Shown: in pieces, positions 18,131 to 26,325 of the stretch
How positions within the stretch are numbered: the first letter of the stretch is position 1
Layout: every line of letters begins with the position of its first letter
From: Pseudobutyrivibrio xylanivorans DSM 14809
GTDB lineage: Bacteria > Bacillota > Clostridia > Lachnospirales > Lachnospiraceae
Length of the DNA: 64,000 nt
Direction: 5' to 3'
NCBI RefSeq assembly: GCF_900141825.1
Contig: NZ_FQYQ01000005.1
Coordinates: forward strand, 106,005-170,004
Made by a program: the position numbers and the translations under genes
Notes under the pieces: generated by a model
What the model was told of the DNA's origin: nothing
The model's input: only the letters and a program-made list of their open reading frames with translations
The model's database searches: none

Positions 18131-19309
18131 TCACTCAGATATCAACCCATCAGCATCAACCTTAGCGTTTGGTGAAATACTCTCAACATAGCTATACCCC
18201 GTTGCATCCACGCTGGTGCAGGCACCGCTTGCTGTAATAGGAATAATTCTGTAAGTAACATTGTCATTTTCATCTATAGAAAATTCTACAGCTCCACCAC
18301 CGCCAGACTTTATATTCTGATTAAATATGAAATTTCCAAGACTGTAGAAAATCGGCTTGCCATTATACATTTCTACAGGCTGCAGGCAGTGGCTATGCAT
18401 TCCGATAACTGCATCTGCGCCTGCATCAATAAACTTATGGCCGTCATTTGGCTGATAGCTTGTAAGCTCTGTTGTGTGCTCCACGCCCCAGTGAACCATA
18501 ACAAAAAGATAATCCACCTGTGAGTCTGCAGCCTTTATAGCATTAAGCAAATCTGTCTCGTCATAGAAGCAAAACTCTCCTGGCTGAGAATTCAACACAT
18601 TCCAGCTGCCTACAGGAATAACATGGCTTGCTGCAAGAAATCCATAGGTGCGCCCCTTTGCATCCGTCTTTACAATAAGCTTGCTGGCATCCTCTAAGCT
18701 ACTTCCTGCACCAGTATAATCAATACCTGCATTTGCTAATGTAGTAAAGGTATCTGTGAGGGCATCTCTACCAAAATCCAAAACATGATTATTGGCAAGG
18801 CCTGCGATATCGACACCCAAATCATTTAATAAACTTACATATGATGGATTAACTCTAAATGTGTACTGCTTATCTGGAGCCTTCTGTCCTCTCTCAGAAA
18901 AACAGAACTCGTTATTAATCATAGTATATGTAGCATCTGTCAAAAGTGACTTTATCTCAGACGAAACAACACCATCTACACCTGCCCTGTTGTAATTAGA
19001 CTGTACATATTCACTAAGCTCCACATCACCTGTGAATACAATCCTTGTGGTTAAGTCCTCTGGAGTAGGTGATGGTTCAACTGCTGAAGTAGCCGCAATG
19101 TCTGCATCCTCCAGTGTGATTTCTGATTCTTCTTCAGAATCGTCCTGGGCAGACTGCTCTATCGCTCCATTCTTCTCCTGAAACATTCCAAACAACTGCT
19201 GTCCTTTTTCCTCAAAAGGACCTCCTTCACCCAATGCATACCAGCCTGCCGCTAAAACAAGCACCAAAACTAGTAGAGTCTTAATCAGTGCCGAAAAAAA
19301 CTTTTTCAT
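18131..19309 (-). CDS. CapA-family (PGA_cap) metallophosphatase-like protein
   Basis: A 392-residue exported protein: N-terminal hydrophobic anchor (about 7-25), an acidic linker rich in Ser/Glu/Pro (about 55-85), then a CapA domain from IVFTGDVELSEYV. Conserved features: DIAGLANNHVLDFG, AGIDYTGAG, VHWGVEHT, DAVIGMHSHCLQPVEMYNGKPIFYSLGNFIF. CapA relatives act in poly-gamma-glutamate capsule export; most Firmicute homologues outside a cap operon have unknown roles. No capBC genes nearby, so capsule synthesis is not supported here. Preceded after 9 bp by the DUF4250 gene. Confidence 0.88.
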   Translation of the reverse strand: MKKFFSALIKTLLVLVLVLAAGWYALGEGGPFEEKGQQLFGMFQEKNGAIEQSAQDDSEEESEITLEDADIAATSAVEPSPTPEDLTTRIVFTGDVELSEYVQSNYNRAGVDGVVSSEIKSLLTDATYTMINNEFCFSERGQKAPDKQYTFRVNPSYVSLLNDLGVDIAGLANNHVLDFGRDALTDTFTTLANAGIDYTGAGSSLEDASKLIVKTDAKGRTYGFLAASHVIPVGSWNVLNSQPGEFCFYDETDLLNAIKAADSQVDYLFVMVHWGVEHTTELTSYQPNDGHKFIDAGADAVIGMHSHCLQPVEMYNGKPIFYSLGNFIFNQNIKSGGGGAVEFSIDENDNVTYRIIPITASGACTSVDATGYSYVESISPNAKVDADGLISE

Positions 19310-19318
19310 ATATCCCCC

Positions 19319-19495
19319 TTATTTAAACTGATTCTTTTCAGGATCATAGTGATAATCGATACTTCCTAACTTTGCCTTTAGCTCCTCCTCGTTAATTCCT
19401 GTATCATCTATCAATGCATATAAAGTAGTGTAATGATCTCTCAATGCTGTATTTACAACAGAAAGAAGCATTACTGGGTCTTTTGGAAAATTCAT
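19319..19495 (-). CDS. DUF4250 domain protein
   Basis: A 58-residue protein beginning MNFPKDPVMLLSVVNTALRD and ending YHYDPEKNQFK, the full length of a DUF4250 domain, a small family of Clostridia with unknown function. The chosen start (19495) has AAAGG upstream; an in-frame ATG at 19513 would add six residues but has a weaker site. Nine bp upstream of capA, probably one transcript. Confidence 0.82.
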   Translation of the reverse strand: MNFPKDPVMLLSVVNTALRDHYTTLYALIDDTGINEEELKAKLGSIDYHYDPEKNQFK

Positions 19496-19589
19496 AATTG
19501 CACGACCTTTCATTAAACTTACTCTGTGTATTCTAGCATAAAATAAAAAAACATGGTAACATCATGGCAGTTTAGCAGGAGATATTAAT

Positions 19590-20642
19590 ATGATTTATAG
19601 AAAACAAAATGGCTACGATGCCTTTAAATGCATAGCTGATAAGTGTCCAAAAAGCTGCTGCGTGGGTTGGCAGATAATGATAGACGAAGATAGCATCAAA
19701 AAATACAAGAATACAGCTGGTGATTTTGGTGCCAGATTAAATGGCTCAATCAATTTTGAGGAGGGCTGCTTCAAGCAGAACAACACCCGCTGCGCAATGC
19801 TCAACAATAATGGTCTTTGTGATTTGCATTCTACACTTGGCGAGGATATGCTTTGCCACACCTGTAAAATGTTTCCAAGACATGTGGAGGAATTTCAGGA
19901 TATTAGAGAATATTCACTTTCACTCTCCTGTCCAGAATTTACTCGCATGATTTCGGAGCCTGATTATGAATTCGCATTTACGGAATCAGAGGATGATGTT
20001 CTTGACGATCCTGAAGAGTTCGAGGATTATGATTTTCTTTTGTTTGATAAGCTTGAATATTCAAGAGATAAAATGCTTGAGCTCGCTGCCACCAAATCCA
20101 TTTCACTTCAGGATAGAATGAGCTTAATAGGCGCCATGGGGCTAAAGCTCCAGCGCCTCTACGATGAAGGCTTAATTTTTGATATGGATGATGTTGATTT
20201 TGATGAAGAGTTTGACTGCGCAGGTACAGGTGCCTTACTTTCACTACCTTATTGCACTAAAAGCATGGATACTCTTCTAGAAATGGAAGTCCTTGAAGAA
20301 TCTTGGCATGATTCTATTCGCAGTGCCCAAACATTTTGGAACGACAACTCCTCTGACTTCGTTACATGGAAAACTGCCATGTATCCAGAAGCTGCTACAG
20401 AATTCATATTTGAGAAGATATTTGAATCTCTTCTCTTTACATACTTCTGCGGTGCAGTGTATGACGGACAAATTTACGCCCGCACTATGATTGCAGTGCA
20501 AAGCACTCGCTGGCTTATGATGCTTTCCGCTGCAGATAAAAATACCCCTCTAAACCAGGTAATCTACCTGTACTCCAGAGAGGTGGAACATTCAGATTTA
20601 AATGTAAATGCACTTATTGAATTTTTTGAAGGCGAATTATAA
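19590..20642 (+). CDS. fliB: Flagellin lysine N-methylase
   Basis: A 350-residue protein of the FliB family, which methylates lysine residues of flagellin; work on Salmonella FliB points to an iron-sulfur-dependent methyl transfer. The N-terminus is cysteine-rich: KCIADKCPKSCCVGWQ (Cys14, 19, 23, 24), GCFKQNNTRCAML, GLCDLHSTLGEDMLCHTCKMFPRH, a pattern able to hold an Fe-S cluster. The rest is acidic. Start has AGGAG spaced 8 bp. No flagellin gene in this window, but its presence and two chemoreceptors suggest a motile organism. Confidence 0.88.
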   Translation: MIYRKQNGYDAFKCIADKCPKSCCVGWQIMIDEDSIKKYKNTAGDFGARLNGSINFEEGCFKQNNTRCAMLNNNGLCDLHSTLGEDMLCHTCKMFPRHVEEFQDIREYSLSLSCPEFTRMISEPDYEFAFTESEDDVLDDPEEFEDYDFLLFDKLEYSRDKMLELAATKSISLQDRMSLIGAMGLKLQRLYDEGLIFDMDDVDFDEEFDCAGTGALLSLPYCTKSMDTLLEMEVLEESWHDSIRSAQTFWNDNSSDFVTWKTAMYPEAATEFIFEKIFESLLFTYFCGAVYDGQIYARTMIAVQSTRWLMMLSAADKNTPLNQVIYLYSREVEHSDLNVNALIEFFEGEL

Positions 20643-20736
20643 TGCTATATAATTCTATATAATTCTATATAATGCTATATAATTCTATATAATTCTATAT
20701 AATTTATATAAAGCTATATAATTCAATATAATCACT
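20638..20736 (+). repeat. Ten-fold 10-bp repeat of TATAAT-like boxes
   Basis: Ten consecutive units, mostly TATAATTCTA or TATAATGCTA, one shortened to nine bases, with one TATAAA; the first contains the fliB stop codon and the array ends 22 bp before the next start codon. Units 1-3 and 4-6 repeat as a 30-bp higher-order unit (G-C-T, T-C-T, T-C-T). Each unit has a consensus -10 promoter hexamer and the period is about one helical turn. Confidence 0.9.
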
Positions 20737-20758
20737 CACTCATGAAAGGAGAACTGTT

Positions 20759-21100
20759 ATGCCATTTATTGATTCAAAAATCACTGTTCCTGTTACAGCT
20801 GAGCTTAAGGAAGAGCTTAAGAGCGAACTAGGAAGACTTATCACAACTCTTAATAAAACTGAGACCTACCTTATGGTTGGTATCGATGATGCTTATGACC
20901 TTTGGCTTGGCGGAAAAAAGCTAGATAAAGGAGCTTATGTTTCTGTGAGTCTCTATGGTAATGCACCAAAAGAAGCTTACGATAAGCTTACTGGCCAGAT
21001 TTGTGAGCTCTTTGCGGAAAAGCTTGGCATTCCAGGAAATTCAGTTTATGTTACCTATCATCCTGTATCAGATTGGGGATGGAACGGAAGCAACTTCTAA
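20759..21100 (+). CDS. MIF/phenylpyruvate tautomerase-like protein
   Basis: A 113-residue protein of the macrophage-migration-inhibitory-factor family within the tautomerase superfamily. It begins MPFIDSKI, giving the catalytic N-terminal proline after Met removal, and has the family's trimer-forming layout with YLMVGIDD and the C-terminal VYVTYHPVSDWGWNG. Bacterial members tautomerise phenylpyruvate-like keto acids in vitro; physiological role unclear. GAAAGGAG precedes the start, and the TATAAT array lies just upstream. Confidence 0.9.
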   Translation: MPFIDSKITVPVTAELKEELKSELGRLITTLNKTETYLMVGIDDAYDLWLGGKKLDKGAYVSVSLYGNAPKEAYDKLTGQICELFAEKLGIPGNSVYVTYHPVSDWGWNGSNF

Positions 21101-21111
21101 ATCAAAATAAA

Positions 21112-21145
21112 GGACAGCCAAAAGCATTTAAGCTTAAGGCTGTCC
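21112..21145. terminator. Bidirectional terminator
   Basis: GGACAGCC and GGCTGTCC pair around an 18-nt loop that itself has an AAGC/GCTT stem, followed by ATTTTAATTTT. Sits between the convergent MIF-like gene and msrA. Confidence 0.85.
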
Positions 21146-21157
21146 ATTTTAATTTTC

Positions 21158-21637
21158 TTATTTTCTTCCGCTACTTTTAAGCTCTTCTTCAAAGGCCTCT
21201 GGATTCTTAAGATAATAATCCTGATGTTCCTCCTCTGCCTTATAAAAAGACTTAAAAGGCTCTAATGCAATTTGAGTTTTTTTGCCAGAAGTCGCTTCAA
21301 GCTCTGCTATCTTCTCCTGTGCAAGCTTTAGCTCCTTTTCGTTTTGGTAATAAATAGCCAGTGTATAGGAAAATCCTTTATCAATAAACTGGCCTTCTCC
21401 ATCAAATGGATCTACATTTGCCAAATAGATATCCAGCAATTTATCATAATCAACATTGCCTTCATCATAAGTCAATTCTATTGTCTCTCTGTGTCCAGTC
21501 TTCTGAGACTTTACATCCTCATAGGAAGGATTTACCTCATCACCACCAGAATAACCGCAAACAACAGAATCCACTCCGTAAATCTTATAAATTGGTGTGA
21601 CGCACCAAAAGCACCCACCTGCAAAATACGCTTTCAT
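21158..21637 (-). CDS. msrA: Peptide-methionine (S)-S-oxide reductase
   Basis: A 159-residue enzyme repairing oxidised methionine in proteins with thioredoxin. Catalytic motif GGCFWC has the nucleophile Cys9; downstream YSGG, PSYEDVKSQKTGHRE and EEHQDYYLKNP are typical. Length is that of a stand-alone MsrA without an MsrB domain. Downstream of a histidine phosphatase gene by 11 bp, so likely co-transcribed. Confidence 0.95.
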   Translation of the reverse strand: MKAYFAGGCFWCVTPIYKIYGVDSVVCGYSGGDEVNPSYEDVKSQKTGHRETIELTYDEGNVDYDKLLDIYLANVDPFDGEGQFIDKGFSYTLAIYYQNEKELKLAQEKIAELEATSGKKTQIALEPFKSFYKAEEEHQDYYLKNPEAFEEELKSSGRK

Positions 21638-21648
21638 AAATCTAATAC

Positions 21649-22278
21649 CTACCAGTTCTTCTCAAAACCATCACTCAAAAACTTGTAATCATCAGCTCCG
21701 CCATCAATACTCAAAAACAGCTCTGCAATAGCACAGTTGTTGAAATCTACATCCCACAAAGCAGTTCTAGGTGTCTTTTTAATATACTCAAACATGCAAT
21801 GGCTAAGAGCACCATGACTAACAAGAAGAAGTACATCATCCTCAGAAAAATCACCTGCTGAAATCATTCCGCGAACGCGTTCAACTATAGCACCTGCTCT
21901 TTTCACCACCTCATCATAGCCCTCGCCACCCTCTGGCGGGATGTAATCTGCTGGGGTATCAAAACACTGATGTAAAAATCCTGGGTCCTCTTCGCCCATA
22001 TTTCTCTGCTCACAGACACCAAAAGCCATTTCGATAAGATTATCATCTGTCTCAATCTGGCTCATAGGAATGCCTGTAGCAAGGCTGCCGGTTTCTATAG
22101 CGCGCTCTAAAGGGCTGGAAATAATTCTTGTAACAACAATTCCCTGGCCATCTAAAAACTCCTTTGTCTGTCTGGCCTGCTGACGCCCCCTCTCATTGAG
22201 TGGAATGTCAGAGCTGCCCTGTAATCTTTTTTGAACATTTAAATCGGTCTGTCCGTGACGAAGTAATAATACTCTCAA
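21649..22278 (-). CDS. Histidine phosphatase family protein
   Basis: A 209-residue phosphoglycerate-mutase-like phosphatase. Motif LLRHGQTDLN at the N-terminus has the phosphorylated His8; SSPLERAIETG and LLVSHGALSH provide the other catalytic Arg and His. Could be a sugar phosphatase or cobalamin/adenosylcobalamin-type phosphatase, but no cobalamin genes are nearby, so the substrate is open. Between the M3 peptidase and msrA genes. Confidence 0.92.
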   Translation of the reverse strand: MRVLLLRHGQTDLNVQKRLQGSSDIPLNERGRQQARQTKEFLDGQGIVVTRIISSPLERAIETGSLATGIPMSQIETDDNLIEMAFGVCEQRNMGEEDPGFLHQCFDTPADYIPPEGGEGYDEVVKRAGAIVERVRGMISAGDFSEDDVLLLVSHGALSHCMFEYIKKTPRTALWDVDFNNCAIAELFLSIDGGADDYKFLSDGFEKNW

Positions 22279-22298
22279 ATTAACACCTCATAGTCAAT

Positions 22299-23981
22299 TT
22301 ACTTAAAAATCTTAGCCGAAAACTTATCTACAATTTCCTTAACTACTCCATTCTCAAATGGTGTCTTAAGACCAACTTCCTTGAGCATGTTTGTATAGTA
22401 ATCGCTGGCTGAGAGCTTGCAAAGGGCAAGATAATGCTCCCAAGCCTCCTTGTAATCCTCATCCATCCAAACCTTAAACTGCATTGCTACGATTGAAGCA
22501 AGTACATAATCAATGTAATAGAATGGCACATCAAAGATGTGAAGCTGCTTTTGCCAGAATCCACCAAGATTCCAGAACTCATTCTCAGAGAAATCAATGT
22601 ATGGTCTGTACTGCTGCTCAAGCTTCTTCCATGTTTCCTTACGCTGGGCTGGAGTCATCTCTGGATTGTCGTATACGATATGCTGGAACTCATCAACCAT
22701 TGTTCCGTATGGAAGGAAAGTGCTGGCATCCTCAATATGCATCTCGAAGTAATCCTCGTATCTGTCGCCAAAGAAATTCTTCATCCATCCGTATGTGAAA
22801 TATTCCATAGACATAGAGTGAATCTCTGCTGTCTCCATACCAAGTTCATTGTGTTCTGTAACTTCGTCATTTCGAACCACATAAGCCTGGAAAGCATGAC
22901 CGCACTCATGAGTGATAACATCAACATCTCCGCTTGTTCCATTGAAGTTAGCATAGATGAATGGCGCTTTGTAGTTTGGAAGATATGTCTGATATCCACC
23001 TGCAGCCTTATTCTTACGACCAAATACATCAAATAATTCATGCTCCATCATGAAGTTCATGAATTCCTTTGTCTCTGGGCTAAGCTCAGAGTACATATCC
23101 TGTCCGCTCTTAAGGATTTCCTCTGGAGTTCCGGTTGGCTTTGGATTTCCTTCATTGAAATATACACCAAGCTCTGTAGCCTGAAGCTTATCAAGGCCAA
23201 GTCTCTTGGCACGCTTTTCAGCAAGCTTTCCTACGAAAGGAACAAAGTATTCCTTAATCTGCTTTCTGAAATTCTCAACATCCTGAGGGCCATAGCTATT
23301 TCTGTGCATTCTACAATATGCAAGCTCTGTGTAAGAGTTGAAGCCAAGAAGCTTTGCCTGCTCAGTTCTGTTCTTAACCATCTTGTCATAGATTTCATCA
23401 ATCTCAGGTGTTACGCTCATAAACCAGTCAGAAACAGCCTTCTGAGCCTTCTTTCTGACTTCTCTATCCTGATTTGTAGTGAATGGTGCCATAAGAGAAA
23501 GATTATACGTCTCACCCTCGTATTCAATCTTTGCTGTAGCAATAAGCTTGTCGTAGCGAGAAGCAAGAGCATTTTCCTCCTGCATAAGAGGAATTACTTC
23601 GTCATTAACAGACTTAGCATCAAGCTCAGCATTCTTGAAAAATACTGGACCAAGCTTTGTTTCGAGGTAATCCTTGTACTGAGACTTTGCAAGTACATTA
23701 TTGTACTTGATAGTAGCGTTGCTTAATCTAGGGATAACCTCATCAAAGTAATCGTTCTCTTTCTCATAGAACTCATCTGTATTATCAGCATCATGTCTGA
23801 TATATGCGATGTTATATGCTGTCTCAAAATCCTTTGAGAGCTTGTAAAAGTCCTTGTGAATCTCAAACTGCTCCTCACCTGATTTAGCAGCCTGCTGACG
23901 CTCGATGAGCTCAGCGATAGTCTTCTCAAATGCGTCAATATCAGGACGCTCATATGGTAAATCTTTAAACTTAAAATCCAT
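22299..23981 (-). CDS. M3-family oligoendopeptidase (PepF-like)
   Basis: A 560-residue zinc peptidase of the M3 family that cleaves short peptides in the cytoplasm. The HExxH motif is HECGHAFQ near residue 356, with the third ligand Glu in NELGMETAEIHSMSMEYF. The start at 23981 (MDFKFKDLP) is preferred over a TTG two codons upstream because AGGAGAAGAG lies 7-15 bp before it. Likely the first gene of a unit with the phosphatase and msrA, as a strong terminator lies upstream. Confidence 0.93.
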   Translation of the reverse strand: MDFKFKDLPYERPDIDAFEKTIAELIERQQAAKSGEEQFEIHKDFYKLSKDFETAYNIAYIRHDADNTDEFYEKENDYFDEVIPRLSNATIKYNNVLAKSQYKDYLETKLGPVFFKNAELDAKSVNDEVIPLMQEENALASRYDKLIATAKIEYEGETYNLSLMAPFTTNQDREVRKKAQKAVSDWFMSVTPEIDEIYDKMVKNRTEQAKLLGFNSYTELAYCRMHRNSYGPQDVENFRKQIKEYFVPFVGKLAEKRAKRLGLDKLQATELGVYFNEGNPKPTGTPEEILKSGQDMYSELSPETKEFMNFMMEHELFDVFGRKNKAAGGYQTYLPNYKAPFIYANFNGTSGDVDVITHECGHAFQAYVVRNDEVTEHNELGMETAEIHSMSMEYFTYGWMKNFFGDRYEDYFEMHIEDASTFLPYGTMVDEFQHIVYDNPEMTPAQRKETWKKLEQQYRPYIDFSENEFWNLGGFWQKQLHIFDVPFYYIDYVLASIVAMQFKVWMDEDYKEAWEHYLALCKLSASDYYTNMLKEVGLKTPFENGVVKEIVDKFSAKIFK

Positions 23982-24036
23982 AAACAAACTCTTCTCCTTT
24001 CAAATTTTCGCTAGGGGTTATTTTAGCATAAATAAA

Positions 24037-24059
24037 GGGCTGTGCACAATGCACAGCCC
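24037..24059 (-). terminator. Terminator of the FIST-chemoreceptor unit
   Basis: GGGCTGTGCA and TGCACAGCCC form a perfect 10-bp stem with a 3-nt loop, followed on the minus strand by TTTATTTATG. Located 16 bp after the chemoreceptor stop. Confidence 0.9.
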
Positions 24060-24074
24060 CTGTATTTGTTGATA

Positions 24075-25037
24075 TTAAATCTCAGTTAATGGTGCAATCT
24101 GCTCAAGAACATGGTTCATATCCTCGAACATAAATCCCTTCTGTGTAATCAAGGTCTTAATATCTGAAATATCATTTGTAACATTATCAAAGTATCTTCT
24201 TGAATCGTCAATGTTATCAGAGATTGAATTGATTGAAGCCTCGCAATTTCCAAATACTTCACCCATCTGTTCGCTTTGCTCAGTAACCTCTTCAGCTACA
24301 GTCTTGATATTTCCAACAACCTCCTGCGTCTCAACAACTCTCTGGTGTGATGTCTCGATAGCTTCCTTTGTATGGCCTACCGACTCTACCAGACGGTTAT
24401 TGTTTTCATCAAGCTCCTTCATACTATCAAATACAGATGTAACAACACTCTGAATCTCGGTTGAAAGATTTGTTACCTCGTCAGCAACAACGGCAAAGCC
24501 TCGTCCTGCCTCACCAGCACGGGCTGCTTCAATTGATGCATTAAGAGCAAGAAGATTTGTCTGCTTTGCAAAGCCACCAATCTGCTCTACCTTCTCACGA
24601 ATATCATCAAAGCTCTTCTGGAATGCTGCAAACACTTCCTCCACCTCTGCGATGGTAGCTGATACATCTCCAGTACTCTGATCAACCTTTTCCATTCCAT
24701 TATGTGAATCATCTGCTGTAACAACAAGCTTCTTTACAATATCATCAAAAGCATTTGTAATCTCTTCGATTGTCTGGAACTGCTCCCTGAAGCCATTTAC
24801 TGAATCAGAGATATTGGTGTACTTTTCCTCAACAACTGAAAATGACTCACCGATTGTATCGATACCAGCAATTGTATTTGCCTCTTCCTGCTGCAGCTTT
24901 TCCTTTTGCTCAATTGAAAATCTACCAACCTCGCGAATTGCCTTCATGCGGCTTCTCATATCCACCTTCTTATCGGCACTTTCAGCAGCTTCAACTACTG
25001 GCTGTTCTACTTCTTTTTTTCTTCCGAATAATCCCAT
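24075..25037 (-). CDS. Soluble methyl-accepting chemotaxis protein
   Basis: A 320-residue cytoplasmic chemoreceptor without transmembrane helices or HAMP. It consists of an N-terminal basic segment and a long helical hairpin with the highly conserved tip around [21 protein letters not shown], which contacts CheA and CheW. The start at 25037 (MGLFGRKK) has GGAGG spaced 7 bp; an earlier in-frame start lacks one. It follows the FIST gene with about 30 bp between, so FIST probably is its sensory input. Downstream is a strong terminator. Confidence 0.92.
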   Translation of the reverse strand: MGLFGRKKEVEQPVVEAAESADKKVDMRSRMKAIREVGRFSIEQKEKLQQEEANTIAGIDTIGESFSVVEEKYTNISDSVNGFREQFQTIEEITNAFDDIVKKLVVTADDSHNGMEKVDQSTGDVSATIAEVEEVFAAFQKSFDDIREKVEQIGGFAKQTNLLALNASIEAARAGEAGRGFAVVADEVTNLSTEIQSVVTSVFDSMKELDENNNRLVESVGHTKEAIETSHQRVVETQEVVGNIKTVAEEVTEQSEQMGEVFGNCEASINSISDNIDDSRRYFDNVTNDISDIKTLITQKGFMFEDMNHVLEQIAPLTEI

Positions 25038-25070
25038 CTTGCACCTCCGTCTATTCGAAATACAAAGCAT

Positions 25071-26162
25071 TTATTCAAACACTGCGCAAACCATAGTCTG
25101 GTTTACATGCTGCTTTTTGTACTGCTCTCCACCACCAACAACACCTACATGTGGGCCAACAGATTTCATTTCTCCTATAAAGGTGTCAAGATAGCCCTTA
25201 TTTGAATATAGTAGATGACGATAAATACAATTTACCGAAAAGATGAGCGAAATTCGACTGTTTTCATCTCTAATCTTTCGACGTGTTTCTAAGCCAATCG
25301 CATCATAATCCTTAAGCTCCAAAACCTGAATGGAATCATTTTCATTAATCTTCTTATAGCTGATTAACGAACCATTTGCACCAACTTCATATGGGCTGGT
25401 AATGAATATCTGATCACCAATAACTCGTCCCAACGGATTCGTTAATACGTTATCTACAATTTCACCGCGGCTAACATTTGCATCCTGACAATAAACATCT
25501 GCTGCTGGACGGCCATCCAAAGAAACCAATTCCTTAGCACCAAGATTAACCTTTGTAGCAATATGTGTAACAGGACAATCCATTGGACCATATATATTTT
25601 CGGAATAAGTTCTAATTTTTCCGGACTTATTCTTTAAAAGAGCATAGCAACACGCATCAGCGTAAAGCTGTCCATTTACTAATACCTTTGGAGTATATCC
25701 TGCAGGATATCCAAATACAGTTCCGCCTACGATAGGAATACGAGCTCGCTCTAAGGCTACGTTCAATGTAGTTACAAGACGTTCCTCGTCATTCGTACAG
25801 AATTCAAGGCAAATCGTATTACTATCACCAGCTTGGATTTTCGAAACCTTCTCTTCCATTGCAGGAACATCAAACATCGGTGCAGATGAAAGATTGCGGA
25901 TTACTCCAACTTCTGCATCCACATCACTTCCAAAAGATAAAAGCATCATTCTCTTGTCAGATGATGTATCATAATATGAAATTGTTCCTGAACCAATCAA
26001 TGGAACATTAGGATACCTATCCGAAATAATTTTTGCCGCTTTCTCAAACTGGTCGAAAGAAGCTAATAATACCAATAATTTAGGTGAACCAGCCTTAGAA
26101 CACACTTCAGCCACAGCTGCTTCAACGTCCGATTTTAAAGATGTTCCTATAGAAATTTGCAT
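25071..26162 (-). CDS. FIST-domain sensor protein
   Basis: A 363-residue protein with FIST N (about 1-210) and FIST C (about 215-355) domains, soluble sensory modules thought to bind small ligands, perhaps amino acids. Recognised from LLASFDQFEKAAKIISDRYPNVPLIG, GGTVFGYPAGYTPKVLVNGQLY and GRVIGDQIFITSPYE. No output domain of its own; the adjacent soluble chemoreceptor probably provides output. Its ribosome binding site is inside a perfect 12-bp hairpin (26168-26215). Confidence 0.87.
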   Translation of the reverse strand: MQISIGTSLKSDVEAAVAEVCSKAGSPKLLVLLASFDQFEKAAKIISDRYPNVPLIGSGTISYYDTSSDKRMMLLSFGSDVDAEVGVIRNLSSAPMFDVPAMEEKVSKIQAGDSNTICLEFCTNDEERLVTTLNVALERARIPIVGGTVFGYPAGYTPKVLVNGQLYADACCYALLKNKSGKIRTYSENIYGPMDCPVTHIATKVNLGAKELVSLDGRPAADVYCQDANVSRGEIVDNVLTNPLGRVIGDQIFITSPYEVGANGSLISYKKINENDSIQVLELKDYDAIGLETRRKIRDENSRISLIFSVNCIYRHLLYSNKGYLDTFIGEMKSVGPHVGVVGGGEQYKKQHVNQTMVCAVFE

Positions 26163-26167
26163 AAAAA

Positions 26168-26215
26168 CCCCTTTCTGTGTAATATCCCACGATTAGATTC
26201 TAGCACAGAAAGGGG
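26168..26215 (-). promoter_or_regulatory. Leader hairpin covering the FIST ribosome binding site
   Basis: CCCCTTTCTGTG (5' arm) and CACAGAAAGGGG (3' arm) form a perfect 12-bp stem with a 24-nt loop. The 3' arm contains the whole Shine-Dalgarno region; five T residues and the ATG follow at once. It can thus act as a translational lock, as a terminator, or both. Confidence 0.7.
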
Positions 26216-26283
26216 CTTATCCTTATTTTTTCACATTATATTCAATAATATTTAACAAAAAGTCAATACAGCGGGAAAGCTAG

Positions 26284-26315
26284 GCCCATGCAAATTACTT
26301 TCAGCAATGGGCCTG
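26284..26315 (-). terminator. Probable terminator of the exporter operon
   Basis: GGCCCAT and ATGGGCC pair around a 17-nt loop, just after the last exporter gene. The T run after it is weak (TAGCTTTCCC), so termination strength is uncertain. Confidence 0.5.
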
Positions 26316-26325
26316 CTGTAGCAAG

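Noticed and set aside
17904-18134. 76-residue minus-strand ORF after capA
   Set aside because: Low-complexity Phe/Lys/Asn-rich translation of an AT-rich hairpin region, no ribosome binding site, overlaps the capA stop.
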